Positions 1 to 6,763 of a stretch of 9,517 nt of DNA are shown here, in pieces. A program made the position numbers and the translations under genes. The stretch comes from Phycisphaerae bacterium (GTDB lineage Bacteria; Planctomycetota; Phycisphaerae; UBA1845; PWPN01). Position 1 is the first letter of the stretch. Each line of letters opens with the position of its first letter. Below the pieces are notes generated by a model, which worked only from the letters and a program-made list of their open reading frames with translations, was not told the origin of the DNA and searched no databases. The DNA lies in assembly GCA_003557125.1 (NCBI GenBank), contig PWPN01000175.1:1-9517 (forward strand), read 5' to 3'.

Positions 1-372
1 ATGCCCTGGGATGGTGTGCGGCTCGACGACGACGGGCCAACGGTTGATCGCCTGGAGAAGCTGGATAAAACCCTCTCCGGGATCGGCTTGGCCGTCCCCG
101 TTCGCGTGCGCATAAAGATGGACATCGTGTTCCACGTGGACCGCGTACGGCTTCAATTCGTCGAGCTTCTCGGCCACGACCTCCCACCAGCGCTCCCGAC
201 CCGGGTCGAGAATCGGAATGACGCCCTCGCCTCGGCCGTCCGCATGGCTGATGACCAGCACCTCGCGGTCCGGATTGTGCTTCCGGATGAACTCGCGGGC
301 CTCGTGACAAAAGGCGGCCACCCCGCACAATCGCGGCGGATAGCTGGACACCAGGACGATCGGCTCAGCCAT
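1..372 (-). CDS. GT4-like glycosyltransferase, N-terminal 124 residues (runs off the window)
   Basis: Open frame from ATG at 372 to the window edge, so the C-terminus with the donor-binding domain is missing. A strong Shine-Dalgarno (AGGAG, plus-strand 380-384) sits about 7 bases before the ATG and fixes the start. Residues 7-22 read LVSSYPPRLCGVAAFC, the first beta-strand and glycine-containing loop typical of GT-B, family 4 glycosyltransferases. Further family-like segments are VLVISHADG (38-46), YAVHVEHDVHLY (76-87) and WPVVVEPHT (112-120). The expected role is sugar transfer from a nucleotide-sugar donor in the cytoplasm, for example to a glycan or compatible-solute precursor, but donor and acceptor cannot be read from this half. 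It lies 143 bases downstream of the YhcH-family gene on the same strand, with a palindrome between them, so it may be a separate unit. The family call rests on recalled N-terminal motifs only. Confidence 0.62.
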   Translation of the reverse strand, partial: MAEPIVLVSSYPPRLCGVAAFCHEAREFIRKHNPDREVLVISHADGRGEGVIPILDPGRERWWEVVAEKLDELKPYAVHVEHDVHLYAHANGDGQADPGEGFIQLLQAINRWPVVVEPHTIPGH

Positions 373-452
373 GGCGGGACTCCTGCCAGGGTAGCGCTCA
401 TCAAGGAAGGTTCATACAAGATCCTTATTCGCAATCGTGCGACACAAAGAGC

Positions 453-470
453 CGCAGGCTTTAGCCTGCG
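453..470. repeat. Perfect 7-bp palindrome with TTTA loop; REP-like or terminator-like
   Basis: CGCAGGC-TTTA-GCCTGCG forms a GC-rich hairpin in the gap between the YhcH-family gene and the glycosyltransferase. On the plus strand it is followed by CGGTTTT, but no plus-strand gene precedes it. On the minus strand, the direction of transcription, it is followed by GCTCTTTG, a poor T-tract. It lies 46 bases past the YhcH-family stop. It could be a weak terminator or a copy of a dispersed intergenic palindrome; the second reading comes from my memory of similar motifs in other bacterial genomes and is unverified. Confidence 0.5.
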
Positions 471-515
471 CGGTTTTCCATGCAGTGTGAGCGCCGCGTA
501 ATCGTGAATGTTCAC

Positions 516-962
516 CTAGATCAGGATCTTGACGACAGCCTTGCGGACCGCACCTGTACAACCCAGAGGCGCATGCGCGTCTTCGGGGAAATAGATCGCC
601 AGCATCCCCGGCGGCAGCGGCGTCCACGTATCCGGCGCGTCCTTGTAAAGCACCACGTCCTTGTCTTCATCGAACGGCCCCTGCGGATCGGTGCAGGATG
701 CGGTCGGCTTGTATCCGATCGCGTCGATGCCTTCAAGAGTTAACTGGATGTCGATGTAGCGACGATGCGCTTCGAGCGATGCACCCTCTCGGCCTCGCCC
801 CTCCCCGCGTGCTACGACGACGAAGATCCGGTCGTCATCAACCGCATGGCGGCCATCGGACAGGCTCGCCAGGTCGGTCGCGCGAAGGAACGCAAAAGCC
901 GGCCCGAATCGCGGGTGGAGAGAAACATACCGCTCGGCGTTTTCGATCCGATCGAGAATCAT
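516..962 (-). CDS. YhcH/YjgK/YiaL (DUF386) family protein
   Basis: A 148-residue protein, the usual size for this family of cupin-like, metal-binding proteins that includes EbgC, NanQ (YhcH, a sialic acid anomerase) and TabA. The start chosen is the ATG at 962, preceded by AAGGAG (plus-strand 969-974) with a 6-base spacer. A longer in-frame start at 1007 has no such site and would add 15 residues unlike the family. Family signatures are HRRYIDIQLTLEG (66-78), DVVLYKD (102-108), YFPEDAHAP (124-132) and VRKAVVKI (139-146). H66 and H130 are the likely metal-site histidines. The stop is TAG. It begins 49 bases after serA on the same strand. The substrate cannot be deduced: the family acts on sugars or sugar acids, yet the neighbours here are amino-acid genes, so a physiological role should not be assumed. 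The family assignment is firm. Confidence 0.88.
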   Translation of the reverse strand: MILDRIENAERYVSLHPRFGPAFAFLRATDLASLSDGRHAVDDDRIFVVVARGEGRGREGASLEAHRRYIDIQLTLEGIDAIGYKPTASCTDPQGPFDEDKDVVLYKDAPDTWTPLPPGMLAIYFPEDAHAPLGCTGAVRKAVVKILI

Positions 963-1011
963 CGCATACTCCTTGAAAGGCGGTCGTGCACGAACCCTGC
1001 GGTGCAAACGC

Positions 1012-2595
1012 TTACAATGCGATCTGCCGCACGAGCGTGATGTGCGGCTGGCTGCGAAGCTCGGCCAGCGTGACCTTGTCGAGCGGCTTGCCGACGCGGA
1101 TCAAAAACATCGACCGCTTGCGCGCCTTGCTGTGCGAGAAGTCGAATTGCCGGATCTGGATGCGGTGCGCATCGAGCACCGACGCGATCGACGAGACCAC
1201 GCCGAGCCGATCCTTGCTGCGGATCGCCAAGTACGTGCCTTCGGCCTCGACCTCGAAGGGGAAATCGTCGATGAGGCTGATCCGCGTGTGCGGCCCGCTG
1301 AAAACCACGCCGCCGACGACGAAATCCTGCCCGTCGAGCTCGAACCGGCACTTGATCGCGCTTTCGTAGTTCGTGAAGCCGGGGTCCGGCGTTTCATACA
1401 CGTTCAGCCCGGCCGTCTGGGCACGGAGGTCGGCGTTGACGTAGCTGACGTATTCGAGTTTGCCCGCCAGGAAACCTTTCAAAAACGCCAGCCGCAGCAG
1501 CGTGCAGTCGAGCCGGGCGATCGAGCCGCGGTAGAAGATCTCGAGTCGTTTCGGCTCGAAATCGAGAAACTGCGCCGCGAACGAGCCGAGCTTCTCGGCC
1601 AGGACGGTGTAGGCCGTCATTACGTCGCCGCCTTCGAGAATGCGGATACGCGGCATGTTCACGGGATAATCGACGACCTCGCCGCGCAACGCACGGGGAA
1701 GCTGGGCCGCGATCGTCTCGGCCACGCGCAACTGCGCCTCATCCGTGGAAGCCCCGATGTGCGGGGTCATCACGACCTGCGGCATGTCTCGGAACGGGTT
1801 GTCTGGCGGAGGCTCGGTTTCCCACGTATCGATGCCCGCCGCAGCCACATGCCCGGACCGCAGCGCTTCGTACAGCGCCTCTTCGGTCACGATCCCGCCC
1901 CGGGCCGTGTTGATCAGCAGAACGCCCGGCTTCATCCGCGCGATTTCCGCGGCCCCGAGCATGCCCGTCGTTTCGCGGTTCTTGGGCACGTGCAGGGAGA
2001 TCACGTCCGACTCGGCCAGGACGGTATCGAGGTCGGCCTTGATCGCGCGGTTGCGTTCGAAAACCTCGTCGGGAATGTACGGGTCGCACGCCAGGACGCG
2101 CATCTCCAGCCCGCGGCAGAACCGGGCCATCCGATGGCCGACGTTGCCCAGTCCGACGATCCCGATCGTCTTACCCATGAGTTCCGAGCCGGTGAACCGA
2201 TGCCGGTCCCATAGACCCTGACGCATCGAGGCATGCGCGGTCGTGACCTTGCGGGCCACAGCCAAAAGCAATCCCAGCGCCAGCTCGGCGGCCGAGTTGG
2301 TGTTCTTGCCCGGCGTGTTCATCACGAGGATGCCTTTTTCGGTGGCATACTCGACGTCGATGTTGGCGATGCCGACCGCGGCGCGGGCGATCACCTTCAG
2401 TGACGTGGCCCGTTCGATGAGCTCGCGCGTGACGTCCGTTTCCGAGCGCGTCACGAGGCCGTGGCACGGCACGATACACTCGAGAACCTCGGCCATGGGA
2501 AGGTCCGGCCGATAGTCGACCTCGATGTCCGGCTCGCGCTCGAGCATCTCGATAGCCGACGGGTGCAGCGCACCTGTGATCAACACGCGGTACAT
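1012..2595 (-). CDS. serA: D-3-phosphoglycerate dehydrogenase, long form with ACT domain
   Basis: Oxidises 3-phosphoglycerate to 3-phosphohydroxypyruvate with NAD+, the first step of phosphorylated serine synthesis in the cytosol. From the ATG at 2595 the product is 527 residues, matching long-form enzymes. Residues 1-100 and 280-315 form the split substrate domain. The Rossmann motif GLGNVG is at 148-153, the catalytic triad is R232 (ARGG), E261 (WETEPP) and H279 (TPHIGAS), an intervening allosteric substrate-binding (ASB) domain spans about 325-450, and a C-terminal ACT domain (LAIRSKDRLGVVSSIASVL, from 456) probably gives serine feedback. An upstream in-frame ATG at 2607 and a longer frame to 2664 exist; the latter would overlap hisH. 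The 2595 start puts family sequence (YRVLITGALHPSAI) directly after Met, with only a weak GAG as Shine-Dalgarno. It lies 55 bases after hisH in the same direction. Its stop is TAA. Confidence 0.93.
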   Translation of the reverse strand: MYRVLITGALHPSAIEMLEREPDIEVDYRPDLPMAEVLECIVPCHGLVTRSETDVTRELIERATSLKVIARAAVGIANIDVEYATEKGILVMNTPGKNTNSAAELALGLLLAVARKVTTAHASMRQGLWDRHRFTGSELMGKTIGIVGLGNVGHRMARFCRGLEMRVLACDPYIPDEVFERNRAIKADLDTVLAESDVISLHVPKNRETTGMLGAAEIARMKPGVLLINTARGGIVTEEALYEALRSGHVAAAGIDTWETEPPPDNPFRDMPQVVMTPHIGASTDEAQLRVAETIAAQLPRALRGEVVDYPVNMPRIRILEGGDVMTAYTVLAEKLGSFAAQFLDFEPKRLEIFYRGSIARLDCTLLRLAFLKGFLAGKLEYVSYVNADLRAQTAGLNVYETPDPGFTNYESAIKCRFELDGQDFVVGGVVFSGPHTRISLIDDFPFEVEAEGTYLAIRSKDRLGVVSSIASVLDAHRIQIRQFDFSHSKARKRSMFLIRVGKPLDKVTLAELRSQPHITLVRQIAL

Positions 2596-2650
2596 GGTCA
2601 ATCTCATCGTGGCCCGTCCCGGGACGCGTGCGGGCCGACACGCGGACTTC

Positions 2651-3271
2651 TCACAAGGCCGCAAAGTTCTTCAGGATCGTCAGGCCGGCCTGCTGGCTCT
2701 TTTCCGGATGAAACTGCGTCGCGTACAGGCTGTCTTTCCAGACGACCGCGGGAAAATCGTAACCGTAGCGGCATGTTGCCGCACATACGGCCGAATCGTT
2801 CGGCTGAACATGATAGGAATGGACGAAATAAAAGTAGGCCCCCGGCTGCAATCCGCTAAAAAGCGGGCAGGAACGCTCCCAGCAAAGCTCGTTCCAGCCC
2901 ATGTGGGGCACCTTCAATTCGCGACCGCCGGGCAGCGCCGAAAAATCGAAACGGACGACGCGCCCGCTCAGCACGCCGAGCCCGATGTGAAGGCCCTCCT
3001 CCTCGCTGGCATCGAAAAGCAATTGAAGGCCGAGGCAGATCCCCAGAAAAGGCCGACCCGATTGCGCCGCCTCGCGCAGAGGCTCGATCAGCCCGCGCTG
3101 CGCGAGATGCTCCATCGCGTCCCCGAACGCCCCGACGCCGGGCAGCACGAGCTTGTCGGCCGCACGGACCTGTTCCGGCCGAGTGACGATCTCAGCCGCT
3201 GCGCCGACGCGTTCGAGCCCCTTCTGAACGCTCCGCAGATTCCCCATGCCATAATCGACGATCGCAATCAC
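2651..3271 (-). CDS. hisH: Imidazole glycerol phosphate synthase, glutamine amidotransferase subunit HisH
   Basis: Class I glutamine amidotransferase that supplies ammonia to HisF, which closes the imidazole ring and releases AICAR in histidine synthesis. The length, 206 residues, is normal. The N-terminal MIAIVDYGMGNLRSV, the oxyanion-strand LPGVGAFGDAM (43-53), the nucleophile C79 in LGICLG, PHMGWN (122-127) and the pair H188/E190 in QFHPEKSQ complete a full catalytic triad. The start is GTG at 3271, only 8 bases after the aminotransferase stop. Its best Shine-Dalgarno, CAGGAG, lies inside the end of that upstream gene with a rather long spacer (about 13 bases), so translational coupling is likely. 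No hisF, hisA or other his gene is in the window, so the gene appears detached from a histidine operon unless others lie beyond the edges. Confidence 0.95.
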   Translation of the reverse strand: MIAIVDYGMGNLRSVQKGLERVGAAAEIVTRPEQVRAADKLVLPGVGAFGDAMEHLAQRGLIEPLREAAQSGRPFLGICLGLQLLFDASEEEGLHIGLGVLSGRVVRFDFSALPGGRELKVPHMGWNELCWERSCPLFSGLQPGAYFYFVHSYHVQPNDSAVCAATCRYGYDFPAVVWKDSLYATQFHPEKSQQAGLTILKNFAAL

Positions 3272-3279
3272 GCTGACAG

Positions 3280-4521
3280 TTACTCTCCTGGCAGTTCGGG
3301 CGTTTCATCGTGACCTTCGCGCGTGGCCCGTCCCTGGTTCAAAGCACGCGCGAGTTGCCGGACAGCCTGGCGAAGGCGCTGCTCGTTTTCGACCAGCGCG
3401 ATCCGCACGTAACCTTCGCCGTTTTCCCCGAACGCCCGGCCCGGGGCCAGCGCGACCTCCGCCTCCTCGAGCATGCGCATGACGAACTCGATCGTGGATT
3501 GACCGGCCAAGTGACTGTCGCGCACCCGCGCCCAGACGAACATCCCGGCCCGCGGCACCTCCGTCTCCCAGCCCAATCGCCGGCACCCCTCGATGACCAC
3601 GTCGCGCCGTAGCGCATAGGTATGCGCCTGCTCTGCGACGTACTTCTGGCAGTGCCGCATCGCGATGATCGAAGCGATCTGGACCGGCTGGAAGATGCCG
3701 TAATCGTAATAGCCCTTGATCGTGGCCAGCGCGCGGACCATCTGCCGGTTGCCCGCGCAAAAGCCGATCCGCCAGCCGGCCATGTTGTAGGGCTTGCTCA
3801 TCGTGGTAAATTCGACGCCGACATTCTTTGCACCCGGGGCGGCCAGAAAACTCGGCGCCTCGTAACCGTCGAAGCACGTCTGCCCGTAAGCGAAATCGTG
3901 GATGACAGCCACATTGAACTGCTCAGCGAGCGCGACGACTTTCCGGAAAAAGGGCGGGTCGACCGTCATGGCCGTCGGATTGTGCGGATAGTTGAGGATG
4001 AGCACCTTGGGACGCGGAAAGAGATGCTCGACCACGTAACGGATACGCTCCAGGAACGCCTCATCGTTGCCCAGCGGCACCGAAATGACGTTCGCCCCGG
4101 CCAGCGCCACGCCGTAGACGTGAATCGGAAAGGCCGGGTCCCCCACCACCGCCGTGTCGCCCGCACCCAGCATCGCCAGCAGCATGTGACTGATGCCTTC
4201 CTTCGACCCGATACAGGCGATCACTTCGTTTTCAGGGTCCAGCTCGACGCCGTAACGCTCCTTGTAGTGGCGCGCCACGTCCCGGCGAAGATTCAGAATC
4301 CCCGTCGAGACCGAGTAGCGGTGATTGCGCGGATCGCGCACCGCTTCGCAGAGCTTGTCGACGATGGGTTCGGGTGTCGGATCGCTGGGGTTGCCCATCC
4401 CCAGGTCGATGATATCGATCCCCTCCTGTCGCTTTTTATGGCGCAGGGCATTGATGCGGCCGAAAAGGTACGGCGGCAGGCGGGATATACGCAATGAAGG
4501 TTGAATCCAGGATTCGTGCAT
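3280..4521 (-). CDS. alaC: AlaC-like class I/II PLP aminotransferase (probable alanine transaminase)
   Basis: Fold-type I PLP enzyme of 413 residues that closely follows E. coli AlaC in recalled sequence. The N-terminal RISRLPPYLF, DIIDLGMGNPSDPTP (36-50), GYS-type RYSVSTGI (68-75), IGSKEGISH (104-112), NYPHNPTA (177-184) and HDFAYG (208-213) are all family segments. The cofactor lysine is K243 in TTMSKPYNMAGWRIGF, and R373 in YVRIALVEN is the expected substrate-carboxylate arginine. The likely reaction is pyruvate plus glutamate to alanine and 2-oxoglutarate; an LL-diaminopimelate-like or other amino-donor role cannot be excluded from sequence alone. A proline follows PLP-lysine where I recall serine or threonine. 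The tail after about residue 396 is charged and disordered-looking, and its DNA carries the hisH ribosome site. The ATG at 4521 has no Shine-Dalgarno, but a TATAAT box is 6 bases upstream. Stop TAA. Confidence 0.86.
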   Translation of the reverse strand: MHESWIQPSLRISRLPPYLFGRINALRHKKRQEGIDIIDLGMGNPSDPTPEPIVDKLCEAVRDPRNHRYSVSTGILNLRRDVARHYKERYGVELDPENEVIACIGSKEGISHMLLAMLGAGDTAVVGDPAFPIHVYGVALAGANVISVPLGNDEAFLERIRYVVEHLFPRPKVLILNYPHNPTAMTVDPPFFRKVVALAEQFNVAVIHDFAYGQTCFDGYEAPSFLAAPGAKNVGVEFTTMSKPYNMAGWRIGFCAGNRQMVRALATIKGYYDYGIFQPVQIASIIAMRHCQKYVAEQAHTYALRRDVVIEGCRRLGWETEVPRAGMFVWARVRDSHLAGQSTIEFVMRMLEEAEVALAPGRAFGENGEGYVRIALVENEQRLRQAVRQLARALNQGRATREGHDETPELPGE

Positions 4522-4527
4522 GGCCGG

Positions 4528-4533
4528 ATTATA
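4528..4533 (-). promoter_or_regulatory. TATAAT box just before the aminotransferase ATG; possible leaderless promoter
   Basis: On the minus strand the 57-base gap after the TPR gene reads CGTATTATAATCCGGCCATG. A perfect TATAAT ends 6 bases before the start codon, so transcription from it would begin at or next to the ATG. There is no Shine-Dalgarno in that interval, which fits leaderless translation. No convincing -35 hexamer is found 16-18 bases upstream (GCGACC region), which lowers confidence. It would make aminotransferase-hisH-serA a unit separate from the TPR gene. Confidence 0.42.
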
Positions 4534-4578
4534 ATACGAGGATCGTTTCAGGTCGCGGGGACTCGTGCGATCGGACGA

Positions 4579-5907
4579 TTATTCCCGTAATTCCCGTGAA
4601 CCCGCCCGGCCCGCTTCGATCTGCTCGAGAATCTTCTGGGCGGTCGTGTTGGCCGGTTCGATCGCCAGCAGACGCCGACAGCTCGCCGTCGCTTCAGCTT
4701 CCATCGACAAGGCCAATTGAATGGACGCCAGCTCTTCCAACAGGCGGGGATCTTCACGTTCGATACTCTGTGCACCCGTCAGCACATGGAGCGCCCGGGT
4801 CAATGCAAGCGAACGTTGGATCGCGGCATGTTCCTGGAAAGCGCGGGCCAGATCGACCCGCACCGCCGGGTTGGCCTTGCCCTCGGCCAGGATCGTACGC
4901 AACGCCCTTTCGTAGGTCCCGTAATAGCGGCTCAACGCCTCGAGCTTGCGTGCATCCCGAGGGGTGTCGGCCAACTGGTCGCGGGTGTAGTCGATCGCCC
5001 GCCGTGCCTCAATGACCGCCTGCTCGACGTCCCCCCGACTCAGCTCGAGTTCCGCCAGGATGTCGCGGTACCGTGCCTGGCGCGGGGCCTTTTGCGTCGC
5101 TTGCCGTGCGGCCCGCAGCGCCTCGTCGAGGCGATCACCCTTCAGATAAGCTTCGGCCATCACCGCATCGATCTCGGGGTTCCGGTCGTCCAGCGACGCG
5201 GCACGCTCGAGCGCCTCCAGCGCCTGCCGCCAGAAATCGCCCGCCAGATAAAGCCTGCCGAGCTCGAGGAAGCCGAGCGGATCGTTGCGACCCTCCAGTG
5301 TCCGGATGTAATCCTGGTAACGGCCGATCGCCTGGAGACGACGCCCGGTTTGCGCCAGGACGTCGGCCAGCCCCCGCAGGGCGCTCGCGCGGGCGGGACG
5401 GTGCATCAGGATCCGATAGTAGAGCTGCTCGGCCACGCCGAACTCCTCGGCCTCCACAGCCAGCGCCGCCGCCTCGGAATACGTATCCACCGCCTGGTCC
5501 ACGAAGTGCTCGGCCCGGCCCGGATCGATGAGTTCGGCTCGGGCCTCTTCAGCCAACCGCTCATAAACGAAACCCAGATCGTTCAACGCGCGGAGATGCT
5601 CGGGCTCCCGTCGCACGACGTGCAGCAGGATACGACGGCCGTCCTCGAGTCGACCGGCCATGACGGCACCCATCGCACTGTCGAGCAGTTCCTCCGTTTC
5701 CATGTCCGCACGGAGACCCGGGATTTCCTGCAATTCGGCCGGCAACCCCGTCGCATCCGTCTGAGCCGAAACGCGACCCGCCGTGGCGAAGGCCGCACAA
5801 ACCAGGGAGGCGCAGAAAAAACGGGTAGCCGCACGCACACAGCCGTAACGACCGTACCGTCGACGGCTGCGCCGCACAGACGTCGCAGAATTCATTGCAG
5901 CTTGCAT
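4579..5907 (-). CDS. Exported TPR-repeat protein of unknown function
   Basis: A 442-residue protein with an arginine-rich N-terminus (RRSRRRYGR), a hydrophobic stretch around 29-44 and a VSA|Q signal-peptidase-type site after A48, so probably secreted to the periplasm or cell envelope. The rest is helical with TPR-like pairs: DSAMGAVMAGRLEDGRRIL (76-94), ALNDLGFVYERL (107-118), LGFLELGRLYLAGDFWRQAL (211-230), AVMAEAYLKGDRLDEALRAA (248-267) and ILAELELSRGDVEQAVIEA (283-301). No catalytic domain is visible; TPRs generally scaffold protein contacts. The ATG at 5907 is preceded by GGGGAGG with a 7-base spacer, which favours it over the ATG at 5895. A sigma70-like promoter lies further upstream. 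It sits between fliS and the aminotransferase; a flagellar role is possible from position but nothing in the sequence shows it. Confidence 0.82.
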   Translation of the reverse strand: MQAAMNSATSVRRSRRRYGRYGCVRAATRFFCASLVCAAFATAGRVSAQTDATGLPAELQEIPGLRADMETEELLDSAMGAVMAGRLEDGRRILLHVVRREPEHLRALNDLGFVYERLAEEARAELIDPGRAEHFVDQAVDTYSEAAALAVEAEEFGVAEQLYYRILMHRPARASALRGLADVLAQTGRRLQAIGRYQDYIRTLEGRNDPLGFLELGRLYLAGDFWRQALEALERAASLDDRNPEIDAVMAEAYLKGDRLDEALRAARQATQKAPRQARYRDILAELELSRGDVEQAVIEARRAIDYTRDQLADTPRDARKLEALSRYYGTYERALRTILAEGKANPAVRVDLARAFQEHAAIQRSLALTRALHVLTGAQSIEREDPRLLEELASIQLALSMEAEATASCRRLLAIEPANTTAQKILEQIEAGRAGSRELRE

Positions 5908-5914
5908 GCTTGGG

Positions 5915-5921
5915 CCTCCCC
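5915..5921 (-). promoter_or_regulatory. Strong ribosome binding site of the TPR gene
   Basis: GGGGAGG on the minus strand, 7 bases before the ATG at 5907. It decides that start over the in-frame ATG four codons later, which would be left with a spacer about 19 bases long. Confidence 0.7.
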
Positions 5922-6037
5922 AGCCTTGACCAGTCGGAAGAACGGTTAACGGAATCGCCGATCCACCGCTCGAAGCGCCCCCCTGTCCAGCGGCACTGTG
6001 GATACCTCCCAGCAGGGTCTACGCCATTATGCTACTG

Positions 6038-6067
6038 AATATAGGAACTTGACGCCCCCATGGTCAA
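6038..6067 (-). promoter_or_regulatory. Sigma70-like promoter upstream of the TPR gene
   Basis: On the minus strand TTGACC (plus 6062-6067) and TATATT (plus 6038-6043) are separated by 18 bases; each matches the sigma70 consensus at five of six positions. Transcription would start near 6031 and leave a leader of about 120 bases before the TPR gene. The surrounding gap 5908-6173 otherwise holds a run of eight G (6090-6097) and no clear terminator for fliS or further gene. Confidence 0.5.
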
Positions 6068-6173
6068 GCGGCGAAGTGATACCATGACAGGGGGGGGCGA
6101 TGACCATTCAAAGCCAATGGAAAGCACAGCCGCACAAACGATGGGATTGCCCGGGGTTAAGAAAGGCAAGGGA

Positions 6174-6659
6174 TCAACCTTCGATGCTCAACGTTCCGTA
6201 GACGCCCGTGCCACTCTTAGCGACCGCCGCGGCGTCGGTCGATAGCTCGGCATGCGCTTTGAAAGCGTTCCCCCCCTCCCCGCCTTCCTGTCGGAGCTTG
6301 TCCAGCAGCATGACCCAGGTTTCACGTTGGTATTCGATCAGCCCCAACGCTTCGCGGGCAAGATCGGCCGACCGCTGAACGCTCGCGTCGACGAGCTTGC
6401 GGTAAACGAAATTGTACAGGGCAGCCATCCGCGCACAGAGCTGCGGGTCGACATCGTGGTTGAGCGAGTTGCTCATCTCCAGGATGATTTTCTGGGCGCG
6501 TGCCAGCCCGTTGAAGGTCTGCTCCCAGTTCTGGCTCTGGATCCCCTCGATGCCCTGCTTGGTAAAACGGATCGCTCCGTCATAGAGCATGAGGTGCAAC
6601 TGCTCCGGGCTCGCGGTCAGAACGGCGTTTCGAAGATATTCGTTTGATGCGTTTTCCAT
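6174..6659 (-). CDS. fliS: Flagellar export chaperone FliS
   Basis: FliS binds the C-terminal helix of flagellin in the cytosol, stops early polymerisation and escorts it to the flagellar type III export gate. The helical-bundle signature is plain: NEYLRNAVLTASPEQLHLML (6-25), YDGAIRFTKQGIEGI (26-40), RAQKIILEMSNSLNHDVDP (54-72), LYNFVYRKLVDASVQRS (81-97) and ETWVMLLDKLRQE (113-125). The core ends near residue 125, the usual FliS size, but this protein has 161 residues; the extra tail of about 36 residues is rich in Gly, Ala and Ser. No good Shine-Dalgarno precedes the ATG at 6659; instead a 7-bp hairpin lies 14 bases upstream. It follows fliD by 104 bases, the common fliD-fliS order, so co-transcription is likely. 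Stop TGA. Confidence 0.93.
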   Translation of the reverse strand: MENASNEYLRNAVLTASPEQLHLMLYDGAIRFTKQGIEGIQSQNWEQTFNGLARAQKIILEMSNSLNHDVDPQLCARMAALYNFVYRKLVDASVQRSADLAREALGLIEYQRETWVMLLDKLRQEGGEGGNAFKAHAELSTDAAAVAKSGTGVYGTLSIEG

Positions 6660-6672
6660 GGCCGCTGTTGTT

Positions 6673-6695
6673 ATCGGCCAGCCCCAAGGGCCGAT
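6673..6695 (-). promoter_or_regulatory. Hairpin in the fliD-fliS gap, just upstream of fliS
   Basis: Minus strand ATCGGCC, a 9-base loop, then GGCCGAT: a perfect 7-bp stem starting 14 bases before the fliS ATG. It has no following T-tract, so it is not a standard intrinsic terminator. It could limit access to the weak fliS ribosome site or be a protein operator. Function is inference; the dyad itself is directly seen. Confidence 0.4.
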
Positions 6696-6763
6696 TCACT
6701 TGGTTCCGTTGTGTTTTTCACTCTTTTTCGCAGCCTGGCAACAGGTTATCGGGCCTACGGCGA

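Noticed and set aside
504..515. Short dyad GTGAATGTTCAC next to the YhcH-family stop
   Set aside because: Only a 5-bp stem with a 2-base centre; expected by chance and not clearly a terminator or operator.
973..2214. Long plus-strand open frame (413 codons) opposite serA
   Set aside because: It is antisense to a fully conserved SerA, its product is rich in Arg, Asp and His with no recognisable domain, and long antisense frames are expected in GC-rich coding DNA.
2596..2664. Longer SerA start upstream of 2595
   Set aside because: It would overlap the end of hisH, the added residues (Arg/Pro/Cys-rich) are unlike the family, and the enzyme aligns from the Met at 2595.
6090..6097. Run of eight G upstream of the TPR promoter as a phase-variable element
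   Set aside because: It lies more than 20 bases upstream of the -35 box and outside coding sequence; nothing indicates that its length affects expression.
6060..6245. Small plus-strand frame (61 codons) in the gap between fliS and the TPR gene
   Set aside because: It overlaps the end of fliS on the other strand, has no Shine-Dalgarno, includes the G8 tract and is of low complexity.
6671..6697. Possible sigma28 flagellar promoter before fliS (GCCGATAA)
   Set aside because: The -10 box is exact, but the sequence 11 bases upstream (GAATCGGC) matches TAAAGTTT poorly, and the start site would fall almost on the ATG.
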